Notes under the pieces: model-generated | Told to the model about the DNA's origin: nothing | Seen by the model: only the letters and a program-made list of their open reading frames with translations | Databases searched by the model: none | NCBI GenBank assembly: GCA_902631265.1 | Contig: CACOXX010000005.1 | Coordinates: forward strand, 1-57,525 | Length of the DNA: 57,525 nt | Direction: 5' to 3' | Source: an uncultured Pelagibacteraceae bacterium | Lineage (GTDB): Bacteria; Pseudomonadota; Alphaproteobacteria; Pelagibacterales; Pelagibacteraceae | Program-made: the position numbers and the translations under genes | In this document: positions 13,457 to 23,961 of the stretch, piece by piece | Numbering within the stretch: position 1 is the stretch's first letter | Layout: each line of letters begins with the position of its first letter

Positions 13457-15231
13457 TAATAAACTCTTTCTTGTGGGGGAAAGTACTGTACATCATTTGA
13501 TAGTGTAGATCTGTGGACAGGTCTGTAGTCAATCTTAGTTTTTTTGCCATCACACCAAGATAATGTATGCTGCATAAATTTTTCATCATTTCGCTTTGGA
13601 AAATCTTCTCTAGCGTGAGCTCCTCTACTTTCTTTTCTGTGATAAGCAGAGTCCATTGTAGTTATCGCTTGTCTAATCAAATTATCGAATTCTAATGTTT
13701 CTACAAGATCAGTATTAAAAATTAGAGACTTATCTTTGACAGAAAGGTCATCCATACCCTCAAAAGGTTTTCTAATTTCATTTACGCCCTCTTTTAAAGT
13801 TTTTTCAGTTCTGAAAACAGCACACTTAGACTGCATTGTTTTTTGCATTGCCAATCTTAAATCTGCAGTATTATTTGTGCCAGATGCATTTCTAAGTCTA
13901 TCAAATCTTTCTAAACATTTATCAGTCTCAGACTGTGAAATTTCCTCGTGGGGTGTACCTGGTTTTACCAACTCTGCTGCGCGCTTAGCTGCAGCTCTTC
14001 CAAAAACAACTAGATCAATTAAAGAGTTTGATCCGAGCCTGTTAGCTCCATGAACAGACACGCAAGCCGCTTCACCAATTGCCATTAATCCTGGAACAGT
14101 TTTTTCTGATCCATTTAAAGTTAAAACTTCAGCTTTATAATTTGTGGGGATACCTCCCATATTATAATGGACAGTTGGAACTACTGGTATAGGTTCTTTT
14201 GTTACGTCTACATTCGCAAATAATCTTGAGGACTCTGATATACCTGGTAGTCTTTCTTCTATAACTTTTGGATCTAAATGGTTTAAATGTAAGTGCACGT
14301 GATCTTTTTCATTTCCAACCCCTCTACCTTCATTAATTTCAACCGCAATTGATCTACTTACAACATCTCTTGAGGCAAGATCTTTAGCTTTTGGAGCATA
14401 TCTTTCCATAAATCTTTCGCCTTTGGAATTTACTAAATAACCACCTTCGCCCCTCACACCTTCTGAAATTAAAGTTCCATGACCATAAATTCCTGTTGGA
14501 TGAAATTGGACGAACTCCATATCCTGTAAAGGTAAGCCAGCTCTAAGCACCATAGCATTTCCATCTCCAGTGCATGTATGAGCTGAAGTTGCTGAGTAAT
14601 AAACTTTTCCGTAACCACCTGTTGCGATTATTGTTATGTGAGATCTAAATCTATGAATAGTTCCATCATTCAAATTCCAAGCAATTAATCCTTTGCACTG
14701 ACCATCTTTCATTAAAAGATCCAATGCAAAATACTCAATGAAAAATTCTGTGTTATGTTTTAAAGCCTGACCATATAAGGTATGCAAAATAGCATGGCCA
14801 GTTCTATCCGCTGCAGCGCAAGTTCTTTGAACAGGTTCGTTACCGTAATTTTTTGTCATTCCTCCAAAAGGACGCTGATATATTTTTCCATCTTCAGTTC
14901 TGCTAAAAGGAACACCATATTTTTCTAATTCTAAAACTGCTCTTGGAGCTTCTTTGCACAAATACTCGATACAATCTTGATCACCTAACCAATCTGAACC
15001 TTTAACAGTATCGTACATGTGCCATCTCCAATCATCTTCACCCATATTACCTAAAGCTGCAGAGATACCACCTTGTGCTGCAGAAGTGTGACTCCTTGTT
15101 GGAAAAACTTTAGATACGCATGCAGTTTTTAATCCTGCTTCACTTAATCCAACTGCAGCTCTTAAGCCTGAGCCTCCAGCGCCTAAAACAACTACATCAT
15201 ATTCGTGATCAATAATTTTGTAAGATTTCAT
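13456..15231 (-). CDS. sdhA: Succinate dehydrogenase flavoprotein subunit
   Basis: Oxidises succinate to fumarate at a covalently bound FAD. 591 residues, standard. It shows the [13 protein letters not shown] motif, the flavinylated histidine in [11 protein letters not shown] (about residue 47), EFVQFHPTG, the YNMGGIPTN substrate segment and [11 protein letters not shown]. It is preceded by sdhD with three bases between. Confidence 0.97.
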   Translation of the reverse strand: MKSYKIIDHEYDVVVLGAGGSGLRAAVGLSEAGLKTACVSKVFPTRSHTSAAQGGISAALGNMGEDDWRWHMYDTVKGSDWLGDQDCIEYLCKEAPRAVLELEKYGVPFSRTEDGKIYQRPFGGMTKNYGNEPVQRTCAAADRTGHAILHTLYGQALKHNTEFFIEYFALDLLMKDGQCKGLIAWNLNDGTIHRFRSHITIIATGGYGKVYYSATSAHTCTGDGNAMVLRAGLPLQDMEFVQFHPTGIYGHGTLISEGVRGEGGYLVNSKGERFMERYAPKAKDLASRDVVSRSIAVEINEGRGVGNEKDHVHLHLNHLDPKVIEERLPGISESSRLFANVDVTKEPIPVVPTVHYNMGGIPTNYKAEVLTLNGSEKTVPGLMAIGEAACVSVHGANRLGSNSLIDLVVFGRAAAKRAAELVKPGTPHEEISQSETDKCLERFDRLRNASGTNNTADLRLAMQKTMQSKCAVFRTEKTLKEGVNEIRKPFEGMDDLSVKDKSLIFNTDLVETLEFDNLIRQAITTMDSAYHRKESRGAHAREDFPKRNDEKFMQHTLSWCDGKKTKIDYRPVHRSTLSNDVQYFPPQERVY

Positions 15232-15234
15232 AAT

Positions 15235-15558
15235 TTATAAGTTAGATATAAGTATTATTGTAAATAATGGAATAATCAAAGATGACAAAAAAACACCAAT
15301 ATTTAGGAGCTTTTTAGTGCTCTCCACATGAATATAGTCCTCAAAAACTTCACTTATACTCAAAGCTGAATAAAAAAAAATTGAGACAAGGAATAAAGAA
15401 AAAAATAACTTTGATGGTTGAGAAGATAAAAATGCCAGGACTTCATTATAGCTAGAATTATAAAGTGAAACAAAATTCACTAAAAACCAAAACATTAAAG
15501 GCACCATTATTAAAGATGATACTTTTAAAAAAAGCCATTTTTTTGTTGCTTTGATCAT
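15235..15558 (-). CDS. sdhD: Succinate dehydrogenase membrane anchor SdhD
   Basis: A membrane anchor of complex II with three predicted helices in 107 residues. It is assigned from position (sdhC-sdhD-sdhA-sdhB) and the family EDYIH segment at 73-77, whose Tyr75 matches the quinone-site tyrosine of E. coli SdhD (Tyr83). In most bacterial and mitochondrial SdhD proteins a histidine eleven residues before the Asp of this DY motif ligates heme b; here that position is Tyr63. The start overlaps the sdhC stop by four bases. Confidence 0.9.
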   Translation of the reverse strand: MIKATKKWLFLKVSSLIMVPLMFWFLVNFVSLYNSSYNEVLAFLSSQPSKLFFSLFLVSIFFYSALSISEVFEDYIHVESTKKLLNIGVFLSSLIIPLFTIILISNL

Positions 15559-15941
15559 AATGGTAATAAACCCCTAGATGAATAGATTAATATTGTTAAT
15601 ATAAAAGAACCAAAAATAACTAAAAGTCCGGTTACTTTTGTTGTTTTTAATTCAAAACCCAAACCGATATCCCAAAACCAATGTCTTATTTCACTTAAAA
15701 TTTGAAATGCATAAGACCATATAAATCCAATAATAAAAAATTTTCCAAATATTGAGTTTAAAAATATTTTAAAAATCTCATAGGCACCTTCACCAAAAAA
15801 TAAACTACTTGCCCAAATACAAATAAAGATTGACAAAAAATAATTTACAATTCCTGTTATTCGGTGTGAAATAGACACAAGAGATGATACGTGCCAATTA
15901 TATATCTGTATATGAGGAGATAATGGATTATTTTCTTTCAT
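15555..15941 (-). CDS. sdhC: Succinate dehydrogenase cytochrome b556 subunit SdhC
   Basis: A membrane anchor of complex II: 128 residues with three helices. The family opening NPLSPHIQIY and the quinone-site segment SISHRITG (Ser23 and Arg27 match E. coli Ser27 and Arg31) are intact, as is RHWFWD at 86-91. In E. coli the heme ligand is the first His of H-x3-GIRH; here that position is Gln80 and the motif reads Q-x3-EIRH. Together with SdhD this suggests an anchor without a standard heme b. Confidence 0.93.
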   Translation of the reverse strand: MKENNPLSPHIQIYNWHVSSLVSISHRITGIVNYFLSIFICIWASSLFFGEGAYEIFKIFLNSIFGKFFIIGFIWSYAFQILSEIRHWFWDIGLGFELKTTKVTGLLVIFGSFILTILIYSSRGLLPL

Positions 15942-15943
15942 AA

Positions 15944-16936
15944 TTATCTTTTAATATATGCCTCCGCGATTTCAACGGCATTTAAAGCTGCGCCCCTTAA
16001 TAGATTGTCAGAAACAATCCACATATTCAATGAATTTTTTTTACTATTATCTTTTCTAATTCTTGAAATAAAAGTTTCATTTTTACCCTCTGCATCTATT
16101 GGCGTGATATACCCACCATCAGAATTCTCATCAACCACTTTACAGCCTTCTGAAGCAGTTAAGAGTTCTTTTACTTTTTTTATTGTGAAATCATTTTCAA
16201 ATTCAATATTTACTGACTCTGCATGAGAAACAAGTACAGGAATTCTGACACATGTTGCGGTAATATCAATTTTAGTACCCAATATTTTATTAGTTTCTTT
16301 AATCATTTTTAGTTCTTCTTTAGTATAACCGTCATCAGAAAAACTATCTATATGAGGTATTGCATTAAATGCAATTTGCTTTGTGAAATTTTTCACTTCA
16401 AAATTTTTGTTATCTAATATCGATTTTGTTTGATCGATCAATTCATCCATAGGTTTTTTTCCAGCTCCAGAAGTGGATTGATAAGTGGAAATCACTATTC
16501 TTTTAATTTTGAAAGCATCATTCAATGATTTCAAAACAATGACAAGCTGTGCAGTTGAACAGTTGGGATTGGCAATTATATTTTTTTTAACATTTTTTAA
16601 ATGGTCTTTATTTACTTGAGGAACTATCAAAGGTACATCAGGATCCATTCTAAAAAAACTTGAATTATCAATTACAACTGAATGTTTAGCTGCCAAAGGA
16701 ACATATTTTTCAGAAATTGTTTTTCCAGCTGAAAAAAAGGAAATATTCACTTTGGAAAAATCAAATTTTTCCAAATTTTCAACTTTGATATCTTTATCCT
16801 TAAATTTAAGTGTAGTTCCGGCACTATTAGATGACGCTACAAAGTATAAGTTATCAATCGAAATTTTTTTACTATGTAAAACTTCAATAATTTTTCTACC
16901 CACATTTCCTGTGGCACCTACTATTGCAATATTCAT
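15944..16936 (-). CDS. asd: Aspartate-semialdehyde dehydrogenase
   Basis: Reduces aspartyl phosphate to aspartate semialdehyde, the branch point to lysine, diaminopimelate, threonine and methionine. 330 residues. It shows the N-terminal GATGNVGRKI nucleotide motif, the catalytic cysteine in NPNCSTAQLV, SGAGKKPMDEL and the C-terminal RIPVLVSHAESV with the active-site His. It lies 15 bases after dmdA and two before sdhC on the same strand. DapF, another enzyme of the pathway, is encoded at 28.6 kb. Confidence 0.96.
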   Translation of the reverse strand: MNIAIVGATGNVGRKIIEVLHSKKISIDNLYFVASSNSAGTTLKFKDKDIKVENLEKFDFSKVNISFFSAGKTISEKYVPLAAKHSVVIDNSSFFRMDPDVPLIVPQVNKDHLKNVKKNIIANPNCSTAQLVIVLKSLNDAFKIKRIVISTYQSTSGAGKKPMDELIDQTKSILDNKNFEVKNFTKQIAFNAIPHIDSFSDDGYTKEELKMIKETNKILGTKIDITATCVRIPVLVSHAESVNIEFENDFTIKKVKELLTASEGCKVVDENSDGGYITPIDAEGKNETFISRIRKDNSKKNSLNMWIVSDNLLRGAALNAVEIAEAYIKR

Positions 16937-16951
16937 GATGATTAACTTATA

Positions 16952-18061
16952 CTAGATGAAGGGTAAATCGCAAACTGTTCCTAAATATATTTTATCTTTT
17001 ATTTTGATTTTAAATTGGTTTTTGCCATCCCAATAAGGTTTATTGATCATTGCAATACCAATAACCTTTTTAAAATTTGGGGAATAAGCTGCTGATCTTA
17101 TATATCCAACAATATTATTCTTTTCATCGAACAATTCTTTTTCTTTGCTCATATTGATTTCATTATGATCAATTTTAACTCCCATTAATTTTCTAGAAAT
17201 TCCATCTTTTTTAATTTTTTGTAACTTTTCCTTTCCTAGAAATTTCACATCGGTATCTAAATTTATATACTTATCGAAATTTGCTTCAAATGGGTTATCT
17301 CCATTATCAAAATCATTTCCATACGATAAAAGCGCTGACTCAATTCTTTCAATTAGATTTGGGCATCCAGCTCTGACATTCAACTCCTTACCGTATTCAA
17401 ATAAGCCATCATATAATTTTTGACCAGCAATATCATTCTCAACATACACCTCAAATCCCCCTTGTTTTGACCAACCTGATCTTGCTATGAAATATTTATT
17501 TTGTTTAAATTCAAAGTATTTAAAATTGAAAAATTTTAGTTGTCTTATTTCATCACCAAATAATTTAGCCATTAAGTTGTCTGATAAAGGACCTTGAATA
17601 GCAAGAATGTTTACATTTGGCTCATGAATTTTTACATCAAAATTATGTCCTGCAGCTAAGCCTTTCGCAAAAAAAATTACATCAGAGTCGGCAATTGAAA
17701 GCCACCATCTATCATTTTCAAGTTTATTAATTATTGGATCATTTACTAAAAGTCCTTCGTGGTCAATTAATGGAGCGTAATAGCATTTTCCTATTTTAGA
17801 TTTAGATAAATCTCTACATGTCATTAATTGAACAAGTTCTGCTGAGTCTTTGCCTGATATTTCAACCTGCCTTTCCGCAGCAACATCCCAAACTTGAACA
17901 TATTTTTTCAGATGATTGTAGTCGTCTTCAATTGATTTGAAAGATACTGGTAATAGCATATGATTATAAACTGTATATCCGCTGACACCGTGAGCTTCTA
18001 TTCTTTCTGTGTAAGGTGTGCTTCTAAGTCTACGTGATCTTATAATTGGAAAATTTTTCAT
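16952..18061 (-). CDS. dmdA: DMSP demethylase (DmdA family)
   Basis: A GcvT-fold enzyme expected to move a methyl group from dimethylsulfoniopropionate to tetrahydrofolate, giving methylmercaptopropionate. 369 residues, the length I remember for the Pelagibacter enzyme. DmdA-type features rather than plain GcvT are the start [28 protein letters not shown] at 29-38, [15 protein letters not shown], and a C-terminal [15 protein letters not shown] segment. The usual PRDL reads CRDL here, so it may belong to a divergent DmdA subclade. It overlaps the preceding hydrolase by four bases (ATGA) and ends a DmdC-DmdB-hydrolase-DmdA series, which supports the assignment. The alternative is a related aminomethyltransferase-like demethylase of other substrate. 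Confidence 0.83.
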   Translation of the reverse strand: MKNFPIIRSRRLRSTPYTERIEAHGVSGYTVYNHMLLPVSFKSIEDDYNHLKKYVQVWDVAAERQVEISGKDSAELVQLMTCRDLSKSKIGKCYYAPLIDHEGLLVNDPIINKLENDRWWLSIADSDVIFFAKGLAAGHNFDVKIHEPNVNILAIQGPLSDNLMAKLFGDEIRQLKFFNFKYFEFKQNKYFIARSGWSKQGGFEVYVENDIAGQKLYDGLFEYGKELNVRAGCPNLIERIESALLSYGNDFDNGDNPFEANFDKYINLDTDVKFLGKEKLQKIKKDGISRKLMGVKIDHNEINMSKEKELFDEKNNIVGYIRSAAYSPNFKKVIGIAMINKPYWDGKNQFKIKIKDKIYLGTVCDLPFI

Positions 18062-18834
18062 TTTTTTAAAAATTCTGCTACCTTTTCTCTCATTTCAAAA
18101 GCTTTTTCAAACATAATCATATGTCCACACTCATTAATTATTTGGGTCTCTGAATTTTTAATTAAATTTGCGAATTTTTTTCCGTTTTCTATGGGGGCCA
18201 TTTTATCCAGAGCCCCAAAAATTAATAAAGTTGGACAATCAATGGCAGCTGAAGCTTCTTTGCCATTTTTATAGTTATTACAAGCTTTTAAGTCTGTGGC
18301 TAAAATTTCTTTCACCTCTCTTGAGGAATTAATAATTTTCTCGACTGGATTACCTCCTATAAATTTTCTTGAACCTTCGTAACCCCATTTCATCATTAAG
18401 TGTACAGCTTTTTTATCTCCAGAATCTGCTAGATCAATTAAATCTTGGTTAACAGGCATTCTATAGGAGCCCGCTAAAAAAACTAATTTATGAGTATTTT
18501 TTTTAAAACGCGAACCATACTCTAATGCTTCTAAACATCCTTGAGAATGTCCTACTATTGAAACTTGTTCAGTTTTTAAAAAAAGTCTTACTCTTTCAAT
18601 CCAATCTGCAATTTTTTCAATTGAATCGATACAAGGCCCATCTGAATTTCCATGACCTGGTAAATCCAAAGATAAAATATTAAGATCTTTGTTAGATAAA
18701 AATTGTTCTGTAAGAGACCACACAATGTGAGACAATCCACTTCCATGTAAAAGAAATACAGTTTTCTTTGTAGGATCAAAGTCTTTACCTGCAGTAGATG
18801 CAAATACTTGCTTCTTATCTATTTCAAAAATCAA
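18058..18834 (-). CDS. Alpha/beta hydrolase encoded inside the DMSP operon
   Basis: A 258-residue cytoplasmic alpha/beta-hydrolase with a complete apparent triad: Ser97 in GHSQG, Asp210 in GALDKMAP and His238 in ECGHMIMFE. The oxyanion HGSG loop is at 30-33. There is no signal peptide. It overlaps the acyl-CoA ligase upstream and dmdA downstream by four bases each, so it is translationally coupled to both. I do not know its substrate. From context it may hydrolyse a CoA thioester or another intermediate of methylmercaptopropionate breakdown (inference). Confidence 0.85.
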   Translation of the reverse strand: MIFEIDKKQVFASTAGKDFDPTKKTVFLLHGSGLSHIVWSLTEQFLSNKDLNILSLDLPGHGNSDGPCIDSIEKIADWIERVRLFLKTEQVSIVGHSQGCLEALEYGSRFKKNTHKLVFLAGSYRMPVNQDLIDLADSGDKKAVHLMMKWGYEGSRKFIGGNPVEKIINSSREVKEILATDLKACNNYKNGKEASAAIDCPTLLIFGALDKMAPIENGKKFANLIKNSETQIINECGHMIMFEKAFEMREKVAEFLKK

Positions 18835-20459
18835 CTTAGTTCCTTGGCCTTTTTTCTTAACTCAAATTTCTGAATTTTTCCTGTTGAAGTTTTTGGTAGT
18901 TCGCAAAAAGCAATTTTTTTTGGAATTTTAAAACCAGCCAATGTTTCTCTGCAAAAATCAATAAGTTCTTTCTCTGTTGCCTCTTGATCCTTTGCCTTTT
19001 CAATAAATGCACAAGGTACCTCGCCCCATTTTTCGTCCGGTTTAGCAACTACTGCCGCTATTGAAACGCTAGGGTGTTTAGCCAAAGTATTTTCTATTTC
19101 AATAGATGAGATATTTTCTCCACCAGAGATAATTATATCTTTTGATCTATCCTTGATCTTTATGTAACCATCTGGATGCACCACAGCTAAATCTCCAGAG
19201 TGAAACCATCCGTGAGCCATTGCTTTATCAGTTGCCTCTTTATCTTTAAAATAACCTTTCATGACGATATTTCCTTTAATCATAATTTCACCAATAGTTT
19301 TGCCGTCCTTTGGTACGGGTTTCATGGTTTCTGGATCTATTACTTTTGTATCTTCTGTGTTTGGATATCTAACACCTTGTCTGGCTTTGATTTCATTCTT
19401 TTTGTCTTCATCAAATGAATTCCAATCATCATTCCATGCACATTGCAGGATGTGACCATACGTTTCAGTTAATCCATATACATGCATCACTTCAAAACCT
19501 AAATTTTCCATTTTTTTAAAAATTATACTTGGTGGTGGGGCGCCTGCGGTCAAAACGAAAACTTTTTTCTTCAACTTCTTTCTTTCTGACTCTGAGGCAC
19601 CTGTAATCATATTTAGAACTATTGGTGCACCGCCAAAGTGACTGATGTCGTGTTTTTCAATTAATTCAAAAATTTTTTTTATGTCTATAGCTCTTAAACA
19701 TATAGTTTTTCCGTTTAACATTGGAATTGTCCATGGGTATCCCCATCCATTACAATGGAACATTGGTACAACTGTTAAGAAATTTAATCTGTTAGGCATA
19801 TTCCAAGCTACTGCGCTTCCAGTGGACATTAAATAAGAACCCCTATGATGATATACTACACCTTTTGGATTACCCGTTGTGCCTGATGTATAGCTTAATG
19901 AGATTGCTTGCCACTCATCTTTTGGTTTTTTCCAAACATAACTTTCATCTCCTGTATTCAAAAAATTCTCGTATTCTTTATCACCAATTTTTTTAAGCAA
20001 AGATTGATCTGCGTTATCGTCTTGAATATCGATAATCAAAGGCTTAGATTTTACATTTTCTAATGCTTTATTTATTACTGAATGAAGTTGTCTATCGACT
20101 ATAAGAACTTTTGCCTCAGCGTGGTCTAAAATATAAGAAACTGTTTTTGCATCTAATCTTGTATTGATTGTATTTAGAACTGCGCCAGTCATTGGTACAG
20201 AATAGTGAGCCTCAAATATTTCAGGGGTGTTAAACGCCATCACTGAAACAGTATCACCCTCTTTAATCCCGATCTTCTCTAATGCACTAGCAAACTTAAT
20301 GCAGCGATTGTAAATTTGTGACCAGGTATAAGAACGATTTTCGTATACTAACGCTTCATAATTTGGATATATATCTTTTGCTCTTTCTAAAAAACTTAAA
20401 GGGGTTAAGGGTACAAAATTCGCGTTATTTTTATCCAAATTTTGATTATATTTGTTCAT
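18831..20459 (-). CDS. dmdB: Acyl-CoA ligase, likely methylmercaptopropionate-CoA ligase (DmdB-like)
   Basis: An ANL-superfamily adenylating enzyme that would activate 3-methylmercaptopropionate with ATP and CoA. 542 residues. It shows the P-loop YTSGTTGNPKG (about 185-195), YGLTETYG, WFHSGDLAVVHPDGY, the hinge DRSKDIIISGGENIS and the catalytic lysine near the C-terminus in TSTGKIQKF. The sequence resembles medium-chain ligases of the DmdB type, but ligases of this family often accept several short acids, so the name rests on the operon with dmdA. It shares one base with the dmdC-like gene. Confidence 0.8.
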   Translation of the reverse strand: MNKYNQNLDKNNANFVPLTPLSFLERAKDIYPNYEALVYENRSYTWSQIYNRCIKFASALEKIGIKEGDTVSVMAFNTPEIFEAHYSVPMTGAVLNTINTRLDAKTVSYILDHAEAKVLIVDRQLHSVINKALENVKSKPLIIDIQDDNADQSLLKKIGDKEYENFLNTGDESYVWKKPKDEWQAISLSYTSGTTGNPKGVVYHHRGSYLMSTGSAVAWNMPNRLNFLTVVPMFHCNGWGYPWTIPMLNGKTICLRAIDIKKIFELIEKHDISHFGGAPIVLNMITGASESERKKLKKKVFVLTAGAPPPSIIFKKMENLGFEVMHVYGLTETYGHILQCAWNDDWNSFDEDKKNEIKARQGVRYPNTEDTKVIDPETMKPVPKDGKTIGEIMIKGNIVMKGYFKDKEATDKAMAHGWFHSGDLAVVHPDGYIKIKDRSKDIIISGGENISSIEIENTLAKHPSVSIAAVVAKPDEKWGEVPCAFIEKAKDQEATEKELIDFCRETLAGFKIPKKIAFCELPKTSTGKIQKFELRKKAKELS

Positions 20460-22219
20460 TAATTAAATTTAGCACTCATAGTTGTTTGGCTGCCACTTGT
20501 TCCAACAACGTAATGAGACTGTGCTCTTGGTAAAATTTTTTCAAAATAATACTTTCCTGTATTAATTTTATCTTCATAAAATTCTTTATTTGAATTTTGT
20601 TTTTCAAAACTTATTTTTAAAGTTTTAATCCAAGCAAAAGCTAAGGCTGTGTAACCCAATACTTTTAAATAATCATTACATGCTGCACTTGCATCATCCT
20701 TATTTGATTTGATTTTTTCTCTCATCCACTTGGTAAAAGATACCAAGATTTCTTTATATTTTTCAAAGATATTTAAAAAACTTTCCAGATTTTTTTCGTT
20801 TTTATAATTTTTGATTTCGGTATCCATTGATTTTATAAAGTTTTCAAATATGCCCTCTGAAGAAATTTTTCGGTAGACAAGATCAATTGCTTGAACAGAG
20901 TTTGTACCTTCGTATATTGGTGTTATTCTATTGTCTCTAAATAATTGTTCAATCCCTTGATCTTTCGTATAACCGTATCCACCAAATACCTGAATTGCAT
21001 CATTGGTAATTTCTACACCATTATCAGTAAAAAATGATTTTATAACTGGAGTAAGCAATGCGACCATGTTTGATGCATCGCCTCTTACATCTTTATCATC
21101 GTGAGATAAACTTACATCAATTTGCTGAGACAACCAGAAAGCAAAAGACCTTTGGCCCTCAATAATTGATTTCATATTCATTAGACTTCGTCTTATGTCT
21201 GCATGCTTGATAATTAAATCTGTTTCTCCATTTTTGCTGTTGTTTGCTTTTCCCTGCTTTCTCTCTTTTGAATATGCAACAGCATTTTGATACGCAGTTT
21301 CTGCAATTCCCAAACCTTGAACACCAACTACAATTCTCTCTAAATTCATCATCGTGAACATAGAATTCAAACCTTTATTTTCAGGTCCAATCATAACACC
21401 TTTTGAATTTTCAAAATTTAGAACACAAGTTGGTGAACCTTTAATTCCCATCTTGCTCTCAATTGAGTTTGTGCTAACACCATTTCTAGAACCTACGACC
21501 CCATCGTCGCTGACCTCAAATTTTGGTACAAGAAATAAACTTATTCCCTTTGTTCCTTTTGGTGCATCCGTTGTTCTTGCTAAAACTAAATGAATTATAT
21601 TTTCAGTTAAGTCGTGGTCACCAGAAGTGATAAAAATTTTTTGTCCAGTTATTTCATAGGTTCCATCACCTTTTGGGACTGCTTTAGTTTTTAATAAACC
21701 TAAATCGGTTCCACATTGTGGCTCTGTTAAACACATTGTCCCACTCCATTTTCCCTCTACTATTTTTGGAAGGAATTTATCTTTTATGTTTTGTTCAGCA
21801 TGAGTTAGTATACAATTATAAGCCCCAATACTAAGTTCACTATATAATTTAAATGCTAAACTTGATGATGACAGCATTTCCTCAAAAAAAGTACTTACAG
21901 TCTTTGGGATACCTTGACCACCGTATTTTGGATCACAAGAAAGAGAAGTCCAGCCATCTTCTATAAATTTTTTATAAACTTCTTTATAGCCTGGAGGTGT
22001 TCTCACAACTCCATTTTCATATACGCAAGGATTTTCATCCCCTGCTTTAGCTAAAGGTAAAATAAGCTCTTGGTTTATTTTTGCTGCTTCCTCTAAAATT
22101 CCTTTAACAAGTTCCGAATTAATTTCTTTGTATTTTTCAATTTCTTTATATCTTTGATTGTCTTTAAGATTATCAAAGAGGAACATCATTTCTTCAACTG
22201 GTGCAGTATAAATAGTCAT
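20459..22219 (-). CDS. dmdC: Acyl-CoA dehydrogenase, likely methylmercaptopropionyl-CoA dehydrogenase (DmdC-like)
   Basis: An FAD-dependent dehydrogenase expected to form methylthioacryloyl-CoA. At 586 residues it has the long form of the family, with an extra C-terminal domain as in DmdC. Visible are MCLTEPQCGTDLG, KIFITSGDHDL, the FAD/substrate region GGYGYTKDQGIEQLFRD and the catalytic Glu in ITPIYEGTNSVQA. It is the first gene of the four-gene DMSP set and is 34 bases downstream of leuB. Electrons would leave through ETF, which is not in this window. Confidence 0.8.
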   Translation of the reverse strand: MTIYTAPVEEMMFLFDNLKDNQRYKEIEKYKEINSELVKGILEEAAKINQELILPLAKAGDENPCVYENGVVRTPPGYKEVYKKFIEDGWTSLSCDPKYGGQGIPKTVSTFFEEMLSSSSLAFKLYSELSIGAYNCILTHAEQNIKDKFLPKIVEGKWSGTMCLTEPQCGTDLGLLKTKAVPKGDGTYEITGQKIFITSGDHDLTENIIHLVLARTTDAPKGTKGISLFLVPKFEVSDDGVVGSRNGVSTNSIESKMGIKGSPTCVLNFENSKGVMIGPENKGLNSMFTMMNLERIVVGVQGLGIAETAYQNAVAYSKERKQGKANNSKNGETDLIIKHADIRRSLMNMKSIIEGQRSFAFWLSQQIDVSLSHDDKDVRGDASNMVALLTPVIKSFFTDNGVEITNDAIQVFGGYGYTKDQGIEQLFRDNRITPIYEGTNSVQAIDLVYRKISSEGIFENFIKSMDTEIKNYKNEKNLESFLNIFEKYKEILVSFTKWMREKIKSNKDDASAACNDYLKVLGYTALAFAWIKTLKISFEKQNSNKEFYEDKINTGKYYFEKILPRAQSHYVVGTSGSQTTMSAKFN

Positions 22220-22253
22220 ATTTTTTCTAATTATCTAAGGTAAGTTAATTTAT

Positions 22254-23363
22254 TTATTTTTGCAAACACGCAATAATCGCATCTCCCATCTCTGAAGTAG
22301 AAACTTCTTTTTTTCCCTTAGAAATAATATCTTTTGTCCTTAATCCATCATCTAATACCTTTTGAACAGCGTTATCTAAGGCTTTAGACTCTTTATCTAA
22401 ATTTAATGAATATTTTAACGCCATTGAAAAACTTAATATAGTTGCGATAGGATTTGCAATACCTTTGCCAGTTATATCAGGAGCTGAACCATGCACGGGT
22501 TCATACATCGATCTCATATTTCCATCTTTGTCTTTAGCTCCTAGTGATGCAGATGGTAATAAACCTAAAGAGCCTGTCAACATTGCAGCTTCGTCTGATA
22601 GAATATCTCCAAATAAATTATCAGTTACGATTACATCAAATTGTTTTGGATTTCTTAATAACTGCATAGCACAATTATCTGCTAACATATGAGTTAGCTC
22701 TACATCTTTATATTCTTTGTCATGTAAAATTTGAACTTCTTCTTTCCAAAGCTGACCTGCTTCCATCACATTGGATTTTTCACATGACGTAACTTTATTG
22801 TCTCTTTTTTTAGCTAGATCAAAAGCAACTCGCGCAACTCTTTCAATTTCTTTTGTAGTGTAAGTATGAGTATTAATTCCTTTTCGCTCACCATTATCTA
22901 TCGGTTTAATCCCTCTTGGCTCTCCAAAATATATTCCACCTGTTAATTCTCTTACAATCATTATATCTAAACCCGAAACAATTTCTGGTTTTAAACTTGA
23001 GGCGTCCACTAATTGTTTAAAACAAATGGCAGGTCTTAAATTAGCAAAAAGTTTCAATTCTTTTCTAAGTTTAAGAAGTGCTCTTTCAGGTTTTTTTGAG
23101 AATTCTAGCTTGTCCCATTTAGGTCCTCCTACAGCACCAAGTATTACCGCCTCACTTTCTAAAGCTTTATAAAATACTTCATCTGTTATGGGTGTCTTAT
23201 ATTTGTCATACGCTGCTCCACCAACAAGATCTTCATCAATTTCAAAATCTAGGGATTTGTTTTTATTAAACCACTGAATAATTTTTTTAACTTCCGCGAT
23301 AACCTCTGGACCTATTCCATCTCCTGGTAAAAGAAGAATTTTTCTTTTTTTAACTTTAATCAT
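22254..23363 (-). CDS. leuB: 3-isopropylmalate dehydrogenase
   Basis: Oxidative decarboxylation of 3-isopropylmalate in leucine synthesis. I place the start at ATG 23361-23363 ([16 protein letters not shown]), giving 369 residues. A longer frame would add 13 residues from inside leuD and lacks homology to the family start. Motifs: GDGIGPEV, the substrate [14 protein letters not shown] loop, [13 protein letters not shown] and the adenine-binding [17 protein letters not shown]. It overlaps leuD by eight bases (ATGATTAA). Confidence 0.96.
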   Translation of the reverse strand: MIKVKKRKILLLPGDGIGPEVIAEVKKIIQWFNKNKSLDFEIDEDLVGGAAYDKYKTPITDEVFYKALESEAVILGAVGGPKWDKLEFSKKPERALLKLRKELKLFANLRPAICFKQLVDASSLKPEIVSGLDIMIVRELTGGIYFGEPRGIKPIDNGERKGINTHTYTTKEIERVARVAFDLAKKRDNKVTSCEKSNVMEAGQLWKEEVQILHDKEYKDVELTHMLADNCAMQLLRNPKQFDVIVTDNLFGDILSDEAAMLTGSLGLLPSASLGAKDKDGNMRSMYEPVHGSAPDITGKGIANPIATILSFSMALKYSLNLDKESKALDNAVQKVLDDGLRTKDIISKGKKEVSTSEMGDAIIACLQK

Positions 23364-23961
23364 TAAAAATCCAAGGTCTAGCTGACTTAACCTTTCTTTC
23401 AAATTCGTTGATATGTGATGATTTTTCTAAAGATAAAGCGATATCATCTAGACCTTCAATCAAGCATTTCTTTTTAAAAGGATCTATTTTAAATTTTAAT
23501 TCATTATTTCCAAAAAGAATTTTTTCTTCCTTTAAATCAATTTCAATTTCTTCTTTTCTTTTTGAATATTCAGCTAACTCTTTTATTTTTTCTTCATCTA
23601 GAATTATCGGCAAAATACCATTTTTAAAACAATTATTATAGAAAATGTCTGCATAGCTTGAGCTTATTACACATGTTATTCCAAAGTCTAAAAGTGCCCA
23701 CGGAGCATGTTCTCTCGATGATCCACAGCCAAAATTATTTCCAGCTATTAAAATTTTTGAATTATTGTACGGGGATTTGTTTAATATGAAATTATCGATA
23801 TTTTTTCCGTCATCATCGTACCTCATTTCATGAAATAAGTTTTTTCCTAATCCTGTTCTTTTAATGGTTTTTAAAAACTGTTTAGGAATAATCATGTCCG
23901 TATCTATATTTACAATCGGCAAATAGGCTGGAATGCTTTTAAGTGAGATAAATTTTTTCAT
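23356..23961 (-). CDS. leuD: 3-isopropylmalate dehydratase small subunit
   Basis: The swivel-domain subunit that pairs with LeuC to isomerise 2- to 3-isopropylmalate. 201 residues. It shows the [15 protein letters not shown] start, [15 protein letters not shown] (about 74-88) and [13 protein letters not shown]. It overlaps leuC by one base and leuB by eight, forming leuC-leuD-leuB. leuA is not in the window. Confidence 0.97.
   Translation of the reverse strand: MKKFISLKSIPAYLPIVNIDTDMIIPKQFLKTIKRTGLGKNLFHEMRYDDDGKNIDNFILNKSPYNNSKILIAGNNFGCGSSREHAPWALLDFGITCVISSSYADIFYNNCFKNGILPIILDEEKIKELAEYSKRKEEIEIDLKEEKILFGNNELKFKIDPFKKKCLIEGLDDIALSLEKSSHINEFERKVKSARPWIFND

Noticed and set aside
23364-23402. 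Longer leuB start inside leuD
   Set aside because: The extra 13 residues do not resemble LeuB, and the eight-base overlap start is typical of this genome.
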